A stretch of 64,000 nucleotides of DNA from Mikania micrantha (Eukaryota; Streptophyta; Magnoliopsida; Asterales; Asteraceae). Under the pieces are notes generated by a model. That model made no database searches. It had not been told where the DNA came from and saw nothing but the letters and a program-made list of their open reading frames with translations. A program made the translations under genes and the position numbers. Of the stretch, positions 54,316-64,000 are shown one piece after another. The stretch lies in contig CM018683.1 in the NCBI GenBank assembly GCA_009363875.1, forward strand, positions 38,151,753-38,215,752, given 5' to 3'. Positions within the stretch are counted from its first letter, which is position 1. The number at the start of each line of letters is the position of its first letter.

Positions 54316-55248
54316 ACACACATACTAAAACCTAAGGTTTTAATTTCAAGTAAATTAAGAACCAAGGTTTACACATGAATCAATCATAATCAATCAAAAG
54401 TTGGAATCTTAGCTCCAAATACAAATGGCGGATTAACGCTGACGTGCTGAGGTAAGTGGTGGGCGGTGAGAGCTAGCCCTATATATAAGCTTATTTCGGT
54501 ATGTCATGGGGAATCCGGCGTTCGTATTTGAAGTAAAGATTCTGGAGCAACTGGAATCATTGAACATTAGTCAAACACATGAGATACAATCATTGGTGAA
54601 TCAAATCACTGTGCTATTTAGACTTGGATGAGTCAAACATTGTGTGTGAATCAATCAAGTTGTGAACATTCTTTCAATGTAAACCTTAAGTGAAATTCTT
54701 AAGTGATTACATCATTAGTACTTACTAACATAGTTTAACAAGAAAAATGTAGAGCACACATATGACTTAGTTCTACATGTTAACAACTGTTAGTAGGTGC
54801 ACACATAACATAATCATATTTCAATCATGGATTCAATCATAGTTCAAATTGATCAAAGATTCATGGGATTCTTAATCAATGGAACATACATGGGAATCGG
54901 TACAAACATGTTGCCAAATGCTAGCAAGGACATGATCATGGTATGTCGAAGCGGTGGTGGGATGGCGTCTGGGCTGGCAGTTTGCTTGACCCTTTCGTAT
55001 GCCCTATATATAAGCTATCTTCGGTATATCAGGAAAGTGTCAGTGTGTAGGTTTGGTGGAATGAGATCATGGAACATCATACACATTCACATGAGAAGTA
55101 TGCTAATAAGCTGATTGCTTATACGTGTACATGCTCATATTACAATTGAATGATAATACTAGTAGTATGGATATATTACTAATTTTATCATGCAAATTCA
55201 ATTGTATCTTTTCTCATAACTGACCCATTTGTGGCTTCTATTCGTAGA

Positions 55249-57100
55249 ATGCCTCCCCGACGTGATCCTAACGGAGGGGGTTCGACAAGTGGCAACGACG
55301 ATGAGATCAACACGATTGCCCGAGCCATCGCTATACACATGAGAGATGTCATTCCGGGCATGGTCACTGATATTACCCAGAATCTTCGGGGAAGTACTAG
55401 TGATTCAGCACATAACTCAAATGCTACCAACACTGGAACTGCTAACTTCACTTTCAAGCAGTTCAATAATGCTAAACCTCCTAAGTACGCTGGTACCGAA
55501 GGAGCTGCTGGCCTCCTGCAGTGGCCGGAGAGCATCGAGGATATTCTTGATTTCACGGGATGTCCTGAAAATCAGAAGGTCAAAATGGCCTCGAGCGCTT
55601 TTCACAAAGGCGCACTTACCTGGTGGAATTCTGAGAAGAACACCAGAGGACGGGAAGTCGCATTAGCTTTACCATGGGAGGAGTTCAAGAAGGTATTGGT
55701 GGAACAGTTTTGTCCACGCCACGAGCTGAAGAAACTTGAGGTGGAGATGTGGAATCTGGTGCAAGACAGTGGTGAGAACGCAAAGTATACAACTTATTTC
55801 CATGAGTTGTGCATTCTGGTGCCACACCTGGTTATTCCTCTATCCCGCAGGATAGAGAAGTACATCGAAGGCTTACCTCTAGTCGTCAGAGGAACTGTGA
55901 TGGGGAATAACCCCACTACTCTAGAGGCAGCGATTCATCTTGGAGCTAGCCTTACCGAAGAATACGTTAAGTCTGGGGTGCTCACCCGAAAGGGGTACAA
56001 GAGAGCACAGATTGATGAAGGCAAGAAGCCTGAACAACAATATCACAAGAAGAAGAAGCAAAAGACCATCAAGAACTTTGCAGCCCTAACAGCAGCTACA
56101 CCCATTCATGCCACACCCATTACTGCTATGCCACAATCTGCAACAGTCAGAAAGTCTTATACTGGCCAGTTTCCACTTTGCACCAAGTGCCAATATCATC
56201 ATCTACCAACTACCCCATGCAAAAAGTGTCTCAAGTGTGGGCGGATGGGACACTTGGCAGCTACATGCCGATATGCACATCTTGCTGCCGCAACAACTGC
56301 TGCCACAACTTCTACTGCTACAGGTGAAAGGGCCTGTTATAATTGTGGAGCAGAGGGACACTTCAGAAACCAGTGTCCAAAACTCAACAACAACACTGCT
56401 ACTGCTCGTGCTTTTACTATCGGAGCTGCCGAAGCACGCGAGGAGCCTGCAGTTGTCACGGGTACATTTCTCCTTAATGGTCATTACGTTTCTATCATAT
56501 TTGATACTGGTGCTGATAAAAGCTTTATCTTTGCTCATATTGCTTCTTTATTTAACATACAACCATCTATGCTTACTGCTCCTTATACCGTAGAAGTAGC
56601 TGATGGTAAAACCCTACTTGTAGATTCTATAATACATGGTTGTGAATTAAGATTAAACGACCATCTTTTCCTCATAGATCTTATTCCTATGACACTTGGA
56701 AGCTTCGAAGTTGTGATAGGAATAGATTGGTTATCCAAAAACAATGCCGAAATTGTTTGTTCGGAGAAACTTATTCGGATTCCTTTACCGTCCGGTGAAA
56801 CGATGAGAATCTACGGCGAGAAACCCTGCCGCGGATTGAAGATTGTATCGTGCATCAAGGCTAGGAAGTACTTGAAGAAGAAATACTATGCGTTCCTGGC
56901 GCACCTGGTAGAGAAGAAACCTGAAAGGAAAGCAGTTGGAGATGTTCCAGTTATCAGAGATTTTCCTGATGTGTTTCCAGAAGACTTGCCTGGATTACCA
57001 CCGATTCGGCAAGTGGAGTTTAGAATCGATCTCGTCCCTGGAGCACACCCAGTGGCGAAGTCACCGTATCGATTAGCACCGTCTGAGATGCAAGAACTGT
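55249..57100 (+). CDS. Gypsy-2 gag-protease and start of RT
   Basis: I take the ATG at 55249 (MPPRRDPNGGG); an earlier GTG is less likely. Gag capsid follows, with PPKYAG, TWWNSEKNTRG and FCPRHELKKLEVE. Next come a Cys/His cluster (CTKCQYHHLPTTPC), two CCHC knuckles (CLKCGRMGHLAATC near 56230 and CYNCGAEGHFRNQC near 56335), and a protease with FDTGADKSF (about 56498-56525). The protease-RT linker reads VPVIRDFPDVFPEDLPGLPP and DLVPGAHPVAKSPYRLAP. A small deletion near 57100 shifts the frame, and the original frame then meets a stop at 57184. It is the front of one Gag-Pol polyprotein; chromoviruses usually have a single ORF. Confidence 0.92.
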
Positions 57101-57970
57101 CTAGTCAAAGGTTTCATAAGACCGAGTTTCTCTCCATGGGGAGCTCCGGTTCTCTTTGTCAAGAAGAAAGACGGTTCATTTCGTAAGTGTATCGATTTTC
57201 GCGAACTAAACAAGTTGACGGTCAAGAACATATATCCTCTACCTAGGATCGATGATATGTTTGATCAATTACAGGGAGCAACTTGCTTCTCTAAGATTGA
57301 TTTACGATCCGGGTATCATCAGTTGTGAGTAAATGATGAGGATATACCAAAGATTGCATTTAGGACTCGATATGGACACTACGAGTTTGTGGTTATGCCA
57401 TTTGGGCTGACCAATGCACCTGCAGTGTTCATGGATTTGATGAATCGAGTCTGCAGACCTTACTTAGATCAGTTTGTTATTGTCTTTATTGATGACATAC
57501 TGATCTATTCCAAGACAGAGCAAGAGCATGAAGATCATTTGAAGAAAGTCTTAGAATTACTAAGAGCTGAACAACTTTATGCTAAATTCTCAATGTGTGA
57601 ATTTTGGCTAAAAGAAGTTCACTTCTTAGGACATGTCATTAACAAGGATGGGATACATGTAGATCCAGCAAAGATTGAGGCGATTAAGAACTGGAATACC
57701 CCATCTACTCCAACAGAGATTCGTTCATTTCTGGGATTTGCAGGCTATTACAGAAGGTTCATTGCGAACTTTTCAAAGATCGCCTTGCCACTTACTACAT
57801 TAACCCAGAAAAGTCAAGCGTTCATATGGGGACAGAAGCAAGAAGATGCATTTCAACTTCTTAAACAGAAGTTATGCAACTCCCCTATCCTTAGTCTTCC
57901 AGAAGGCAGTGATGATTTCATTGTCTACTGCGATGCTTCAAACCTCGGTCTCGGTTGTGTACTTATGTAG
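57101..57970 (+). pseudogene. Gypsy-2 reverse transcriptase, broken
   Basis: After the frameshift near 57100 the RT continues (KCIDFRELNKLTVKN, FSKIDLRSGYHQL). A TGA at 57326-57328 replaces an expected codon directly after YHQL. The rest is open, with MPFGLTNAPAVFMDLMN and the catalytic FIDDILIYS near 57488-57515, HVINKDGIHVDPAKI and the connection to RNase H. It ends at a TAG (57968-57970) in the start of RNase H. Active-site residues are present, but the frame is cut three times. Confidence 0.88.
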
Positions 57971-58717
57971 CGGGACAAGGTGATTGCCTATGCTTCAAGA
58001 CAACTTAAGGTTCACGAGAAGAATTATACTACTCATGACCTTGAATTAGGGGCTGTGGTCTTTGCATTGAAGATTTGGAGACACTACCTGTATGGTACTA
58101 AATGTGTCATCTATACAGACCACAAGAGCCTGCAACACATCCTTAATCAGAAAGAACTCAACATGAGACAATGGCCTTGGGTTGAACTTCTAACTGATTA
58201 CGATTGTGATATTCGTTACCACCCGGGTAAAGCCAATGTGGTAGCGGATGCTCTTAGTCGTAAGGAACCAGTCAAACCAATTCGTGTCAGAGCCATGGAG
58301 ATCAACACACAGCCAAACTTGAAAGATTTGATTCGTATTGCACAACAACAAGTAGTAACAGACAATCAGCTTAAGGCAGACTTAGACTGCGGAATTGAGA
58401 AGAAACTGGAACCTCGATCTGACGGGGTGTTATATCTCAACGGCCGCATCTGGATTCCAAAGTCAGAAGAATTGCGCACGCTCATCTGTGATGAGGCTCA
58501 AAAGTCGCGATACTCAGTTCATCCTGGAACAGATAAGATGTACCAAGACTTGTGGGCATCTTACTGGTGGCCAAGAATGAAGAAAGACATAGCACTGTAC
58601 GTGGGAAAATGTCTTACATGTTCAAAAGTCAAAGCAGAACATCAAAAGCCTTCGGGACTTCTGCAGCAACCTGAAATTCCTCAATGGAAATGGGAACAAT
58701 TTCCATGGATTTCATAA
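57971..58717 (+). pseudogene. Gypsy-2 RNase H and integrase zinc region
   Basis: This is the same frame as the RT. RNase H shows YASRQLKVHEKNY, HKSLQHILNQKELNMRQ and YHPGKANVVADALSR. The integrase zinc-binding region follows, with HPGTDKMYQDL and CLTCSKVK (about 58518-58635). Near 58700 the frame shifts by a small indel, and the integrase core continues in the next frame. Confidence 0.88.
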
Positions 58718-59760
58718 CCAAGTTGCCGAGAACTCCGCGAGGTTACAATTCGATTTGGGTGATCGTTGATCGACTCACCAAATCTGCTCATTTTATCCCG
58801 ATCCGAGAAGATTACAAAATGGAGAAGTTAGCGACATTGTACATCAACGAAATCATTGCACGTCATGGTACTCCAACATCAATCATTTCTGATCGTGATA
58901 GTCGCTTCACTTCTCGCTTCTGGCAAACATTGCAAAAGGCATTGGGAACTCGTGTTAATCTTAGCACGGCGTATCATCCCCAAACCGACGTTCAAAGCGA
59001 AAGGACTATCCAAACACTCGAGGACATGCTACGTTCTTGTGTGATTGACTTTGGTGGGAGTTGGGACACTCATCTTCCACTCATTGAGTTTTCGTATAAC
59101 AACAGCTACCATACAAGCATTCAATGTGCACCATTCGAGGCGCTGTATGGTAGAAACTGCCGATCATCGGTCTGTTGGACCGAGGTTGGTGACTCACAGG
59201 TCGTAGGACCAGAACTTATTCAGGAAACATCAGACAAAATCACAATCATTCAATCAAGGCTTAAGGCCGCAAGAGATCGGCAGAAGAGTTATGCTGATCG
59301 ACGTCGGAAACCGCTTGAGTTTCAAGTCGTTGACCTAGTTTTACTCAAAGTTTCTCCCTGGAAAGGCGTTGTCCGATTCGGGAAGAAAGGGAAACTTGCA
59401 CCAAGGTACGTTGGACCTTTCGAGATCCTGGAACGGATTGGTCCCATAGCTTACAAACTTAAACTTCCAGTGGAGCTAAGCAATGTTCACGATACTTTTC
59501 ATGTATCAAATCTTAAGAAATGCTTGGCAGATCATGATGTTCAGATTCCACTGGAAGACATTCAGATTCAAAACAACATGCAATTCATAGAACGTCCGGT
59601 TGAATTCATGGATCATGGGGTCAAGAAACTTAAACGCAGCCGTATCCCGATCGTAAAGGTACGATGGGAGGGCAAACGCGGTGCTGAGTTCACCTGGGAA
59701 CGTGAAGACCAGATGAAGCTTAAGTACCCTCATATTTTTACAGTACCTTCGACTAGTTAA
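58684..59760 (+). CDS. Gypsy-2 integrase core and chromodomain
   Basis: An open frame of 358 codons that is the end of Gag-Pol. The integrase core acidic residues lie in MDFITKLPRT, ISDRDSRFTS and QSERTIQTLEDML. The C-terminal GPY/F region (RYVGPFEILERIGPIAYKL) is near 59404-59460 and VHDTFHVSNLKK follows. The last part (about 59590-59745) has VKKLKRSRIPIVKVRW, EFTWEREDQMKLKYP and IF, a chromodomain of the type found in Tekay/Del chromoviruses and thought to steer insertion to heterochromatin. The overlap with the previous frame is due to the upstream frameshift. It ends at TAA just before the polypurine tract. Confidence 0.9.
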   Translation: MEMGTISMDFITKLPRTPRGYNSIWVIVDRLTKSAHFIPIREDYKMEKLATLYINEIIARHGTPTSIISDRDSRFTSRFWQTLQKALGTRVNLSTAYHPQTDVQSERTIQTLEDMLRSCVIDFGGSWDTHLPLIEFSYNNSYHTSIQCAPFEALYGRNCRSSVCWTEVGDSQVVGPELIQETSDKITIIQSRLKAARDRQKSYADRRRKPLEFQVVDLVLLKVSPWKGVVRFGKKGKLAPRYVGPFEILERIGPIAYKLKLPVELSNVHDTFHVSNLKKCLADHDVQIPLEDIQIQNNMQFIERPVEFMDHGVKKLKRSRIPIVKVRWEGKRGAEFTWEREDQMKLKYPHIFTVPSTS

Positions 59761-59781
59761 TTTCGGGACGAAATTCCCTTA

Positions 59782-59793
59782 ACTAGGGGAGAC
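59782..59793 (+). other. Polypurine tract of Gypsy-2
   Basis: ACTAGGGGAGAC lies immediately before the 3' LTR start TGTAACATTTG. Confidence 0.85.
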
Positions 59794-62700
59794 TGTAACA
59801 TTTGTACATTTAGTCATGGTAGTTGTAAACAGTGTTAGAACAAATGTGTTTTCATATCAAATCAGTCAATGTGATTCATGTGTTCATTATGTGCTTGTGT
59901 GTTAGGATCTTTATTATTTAGGAACAAGTATGTATTATTTATTTACAGTCGAGTTCGCAAGGCAAGAACAATATCGTATTATATCGAAAAAGTGGTGGGA
60001 CAGCGTAAGGTACGGCAGGTAGCTGGAATCTGGGGTATGCCCTATACATATACTGCGTTCGGTGTAATGGGATAGTGTTAGTGCGTAGTGTTGAGACGAA
60101 TATTATGACAATTAATTAAACAAAAGTCGTAATACGTAAGCGAGACTGAGTATAGTTATGGGTGACGATCCATAATGATACGAATGTTGAACTTATAATT
60201 ATGATTAAACTGCTTTGAACATTTAACGATCGAAAAACGTATTGCGGGTATACACGTAATTGCGGTTGTTTAACGATCTGTCAACACACGAAGAGTAAAA
60301 AATAATTATATATATTTTATTTTACATTTTTACAATTTTGAAACTCATCAAAATGATGAGAATAATAATCCTTTATTTTAAATCGCGTAAAATACGCGTT
60401 ACGTGTCGGAAAAGCGAACCGAGCGACCGAAACGAACCCGAGTACCACTTGGACTATAAAAGCCATGAGGAAGGCTATATTCCTCATTAAATCATCCACC
60501 AACCCTTCCTCTCTCTAGAAAATTCGTCAACCCTTTCTCTCTGTAGAAAACCTAACTTCAAACGCTCGTAACTCGCTCAATTCTCAACGGATTTCGGTGT
60601 TCTTGGCGCCCACGCGTAGCTCTTGACATTCTCTACACGAAAGTACAAGGGATCTGAAGTTTTATCTAGCCATAAACGAGGTATGATCGAAAGAATATGC
60701 TAAAAAAATAGGGTTTTTGTGGGTTTTGTTGAAACATGGTTGCAACCGGTTGTAAGTCATCCTAGTCGACCCCTAATCATCACGAGGACTGGTATATGTG
60801 TGGTAATATCACAGGAAATCCTAAACAAAGGGGTTAGACCTGATGAGGAAGAGGCAACCACACAGGTTCGTTCGATGCAGGACTGCCGAACCTCCATCAG
60901 CACTTAGCCGAACCCTAAGGGGGTGTTCACGAGCCTGTATGATTCGTAGATCTTCAGCCGAACCCTTAGGGGGACCCCACAAACCTTTACTGAACTCATG
61001 TGCTAGGAACGAACCATACATGATCGAACAAACCCTCCATGCATCAGTCACAAACCCTGGAACTGATGGCGAACCCTTGATTATAGCCGGACCCTTCAAG
61101 GGTGACGAACCTTTCTTCCTCCTCGGCCGAACCCTCATCATCCGAAGCTTCATGTGGCCGAAACTTAATCTCACCGAACCTTAAGGTTGCATGGCCGAAC
61201 CATGGGAAGACGAACCTTGAATGCAGTCATGCACACCGAGCCTTTCACCTTGGCCGACTGAGTTGCCGAACCTTTATACCCTCGACGAACCCTACTGTTT
61301 CATGTATTACCGAACCCTCCTGCTATAGGGCCGAACCTTAGGCCAGAACCATAAAAGGTTCGCTTCCAAGTGGGTTAGCCGAACCACAAACATGCAATTT
61401 TCTTTATAGACCTTGGCCCAATCTATTGGTTAACCTCGGCCTACATTAGAATAAGCTCAATAGGACTCTTGGCCCAACAATTCACCTATTTGTCTCACGA
61501 TATCCATTTCGGCCCAATACTTAGCAATTAGCTCAACTCAATACCATTCGGCCCAACTTCATTTCGTAATCGGCCTAATAAATTAAACAAGGCCCAATTA
61601 GGTTATGTCGGTCCATTACGATCTTTAATTGGCCCATGACAAACCAACGAGGCCCAACATCTGTATTTAAGTCCATTGTGGTTTCATGGGCTTAGGCCCA
61701 TTGTTGGCCCACAATTTAACGTAATTATGAATTGAGATTATTCGGGTTAAGTTGTAACTTAACATTATGAGTGGATCAATTCATAATTTCTAACAACTTA
61801 AACAATTGGAACGCCTTGTCAATTTGCATGATAAGCAACGGTAATCAAGATCATAAAAAATTGTCATTTTATGCATACAAGTTGTGCATAAAAGAATATG
61901 ACACTTCGTTTTCATGAATCAATTATCAATCAAGTATCATAATCATGACTTTCAAGCTCATACAACGTTTCCAAACACGAGAATCAAGTTATTCAAGATG
62001 TTAATCACAAATCATGTTAACACAAGTCAATCAATGAATCAAAGTCTATACAATTATAAATCTTATATCTTATGTATGATTACAATGATATAGGAACCAG
62101 TTGGAAGTCCTGTTTGCTACTTGCTATTTGTTATACTTCAGAGTCTACTGCAGACAGGTGAGAACATTAGCCCCTCTTTTACTGTTTTCCAACTGTTTTG
62201 GGGTGGAACACGTGATCAAATATATTCCTTACATTGGTAATTCATTATACAACATGTATGTTATTCTACAAACATCACAGGTTCATGGTATAAATTCATC
62301 AGACTATTCAACTGTTTCAAAGGATTTTATCAAATGTTAAACACTCTTTACTAAAGAGGTTTTATAAAGTTTTCTAGAATTATTTTATATCAGTTTTACT
62401 CGAATAGTTTTATAAATGACCAACACTTTAAAATAATGTGATTTATAAACTCTTTTACTATAAGCTCATGTTTTCGTAATTGATCTTTTATAAACCTTGT
62501 TATTATACAAGGACACTATCTTATGTACTCAATTAAGGGTTTCAAAACAAGATATTCAACAATGGTTTCATGGTGGTTTCAAACAAAGGATTCAAATCAT
62601 GGTATTCAACAAGGTTTCAAATCATGTTATCAAATAAGGCATTAAATCATTGGTTTTTAAAGCAAAGTTCAAAAGCATGGTGTCCACTGTTGTGAACAAA

Positions 62701-63388
62701 CTTATAAACACATCAAGTTACATATTCATTAGCGTTAGTACTGGGTGATCACAACATGGGAAAGCGGACACATTTGGGCAGACCAATTTCTGGAGTTAGC
62801 TTTTAAATTTGTTTTAAAAGCTAACTGCAGGTTTTGGTTACGTATGGTTTTATCAATGTTGCTGACAAATTTTCTGACTCCAAACGTAGTTTGGGACTTG
62901 ATTATATGTTGGTCTTTGTGCAAACAGTCTTTGGACTGTTTACACTCGTTTGACAGACTTGATGTTAGTTTGGGTTGCAGCTCATCTATGTGATTCATTT
63001 ATTGCTTTAAACTTATCCTTAATGCAAATTCATGTTTACAAATTGTTAAACCAATTGTTCTCACCAACTACTTCTGTAGTTGACAGTTACTTTTCACGTG
63101 TTTCAGGTAATCAGGTTTAAGACATTCTAAGGGACAACTAAGGAGACCGTTTAAGATAGAACAAGATGAAGAAACATGCTAGGATGGATTTAGAGACACA
63201 CTAAAATCCTAAATGTTTAATTGTCTTGTTTGAAGTCTTATTTTGTAAGCTATATTTTGGGTCTTTAGTTGTCATTCTTTTGGTAGATAGATTGTCTGTA
63301 ACTAAACAACTGTCTAAACATTATGAAACTTAGTAATCCATTGTGGTTGTTCTTATTCAATACTTGTGCATGATTAAACTATTCATAC
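59794..63388 (+). repeat. Gypsy-2 3' LTR, end cut off
   Basis: It is nearly identical to the 5' LTR, with uninterrupted GGGGTATGCCC at the Copia-3 target, a TATA box at 60455-60462, the CGAACC array (60885-61390) and the GGCCCA array (61417-61725). It stops at ATTCATAC (63388), about 44 bases before the expected end, where foreign sequence begins. Confidence 0.93.
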
Positions 63389-64000
63389 TGTTGGGTTTTG
63401 TAGATGTTTATCAAAGTCATATTAACCATTAATATGTAAAAACGCAGCGGAGTTATAATCAAAAACCATTTTGAGATTAGTTAGTTTATGTATCATATAC
63501 ACTTGTTAAAACAAAACCCAAATACAAAGGATCTTTATATGGAAGAACATGCTATCAAAAACTCATAACAACATCATGAACTACCTCTTGAAACTCAGAT
63601 TTGGAAGTGTAGAAGATGATGTTTGAAAGCTAATCTTCAATGTAGAAGACCTCAAGCTTGTATACCCCAAGCTTCCAACAAGAACACCTTTGAATACTAG
63701 GATCTCAACACCAATATTTCAGCTCAAATACCCTTTTAAAACTGAAAAGAACAGCCCCTAAGCTGCTGTTATTTTCGTGAGAATGAGAGCAAGAAAAGAG
63801 AGAAAAGGCTTTCAACTTTTCTAGTGAGAGAGAGAGTGTATCTTGCATGTAAGTTGCTTGCACATGTAAAAGATCAACTTAAATCAAGTGGGTAAGGCTT
63901 TTGCAGCCAAAAAAAAGCTGAAAAATCTGCCCCCAATGGAAGGGTTTGCTTTTAAAATATCCCACCTATTTTGTTTAATCTTAATTAATCAAACCATTTA
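63389..64000. mobile_element. Start of another LTR-like insertion
   Basis: The sequence switches at TGTTGGGTTTTG, a typical LTR terminus. The stretch AACGCAGCGGAG 60 bases in resembles the CCGCTGCG block seen near the 3' end of many plant copia LTRs, which would make the element minus-strand. No coding region in 612 bases. CATAC (63384-63388) is the expected target duplication. Confidence 0.55.

Larger units (their letters stand above)
53596..55248 (+). other. Leader of Gypsy-2
   Basis: A 1.65-kb untranslated leader. It holds a tandem hairpin repeat (53835-54180), two adjacent perfect hairpins (54273-54315) and two partial copies of the LTR promoter module with CCCTATATATAAGC (54455-54510 and 54950-55050). 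Small ORFs here do not resemble known proteins. Confidence 0.75.
37419..63388 (+). mobile_element. Gypsy-2, Tekay/Del-like chromovirus, with Copia-3 inside its 5' LTR
   Basis: The 5' LTR is in two parts (37419-37663 and 50174-53580, about 3.65 kb joined), followed by the primer binding site at 53584, a leader with repeats to 55248 and gag-pro-pol 55249-59760. The polypurine tract is at 59782-59793, and the 3' LTR runs from 59794 to the cut at 63388. The two LTRs are almost identical over 3.5 kb, so insertion was recent compared with the copia copies around it. Pol order protease-RT-RNase H-integrase plus a C-terminal chromodomain places it in Ty3/gypsy chromoviruses. It has at least two stops and two frameshifts. 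Confidence 0.93.

Noticed and set aside
54827..55114. A 95-codon ORF in the gypsy leader.
   Set aside because: It overlaps the LTR-module repeat, lacks a recognisable domain and precedes the clear gag start.

Overview
This window is plant nuclear DNA made almost entirely of nested LTR retrotransposons. I recognise no host protein gene, rRNA or standard tRNA. The elements are Ty1/copia of Sirevirus-like build (gag, protease, integrase, RT-RNase H, then an extra 3' ORF) and Ty3/gypsy of chromovirus Tekay/Del-like build (3.6-kb LTRs, C-terminal chromodomain). All recognisable primer binding sites match plant initiator-Met tRNA. The protein style suggests a dicot, probably Asteraceae; that is an inference from remembered family resemblance.

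Left stack (1-22569). Copia-1 lies on the minus strand. Its 5' LTR is at 21941-22569, its gag start at 20712-21377, and its gag end, pol and 3' spacer at 1-5770; it runs off the left edge. Copia-2 (plus strand, 5771-20711) sits inside it and has lost its own 5' LTR and gag start. Copia-2 is in turn split by Gypsy-1, a solo LTR of 3630 bp (13155-16784) with a 5-bp target duplication CTGAG, inserted in the 3' ORF.

Middle (22570-25904). AT-rich DNA without genes holds a degenerate tandem repeat, a tRNA-like (SINE-type) module and a TA microsatellite. It is followed by a decayed copia gag fragment (Copia-5) and a patch of short duplications.

Right stack (25905-64000). Copia-4 (minus strand, a different Sirevirus-like family, heavily mutated) is interrupted in its 5' LTR at 37418 by Gypsy-2 (plus strand). 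Gypsy-2 has its own 5' LTR split by Copia-3 (37664-50173, minus strand, nearly complete, target duplication GTATG). Its 3' LTR is cut at 63388 by another LTR-like sequence that runs off the right edge. Insertion order is Copia-4, then Gypsy-2, then Copia-3 and the right-edge element in unknown relative order.

The features that look least routine are four. First, the copia 3' ORF is shared by two diverged copia families, shows no envelope features, and in three copies starts one base after a branch-point plus splice-acceptor-like signal. Second, each copia family carries arrays of its own short near-palindrome, just upstream of the TATA box and in the pol-3' ORF spacer. Third, a G-rich polypurine tract is conserved right after pol, about 4 kb from the real one in Copia-3. 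Fourth, the Gypsy-2 leader has a tandem hairpin array with a compensatory base change, two adjacent perfect hairpins, and partial copies of the LTR promoter module. No copy looks able to make a full polyprotein: each has at least one stop or frameshift, and Copia-3 is the least damaged.
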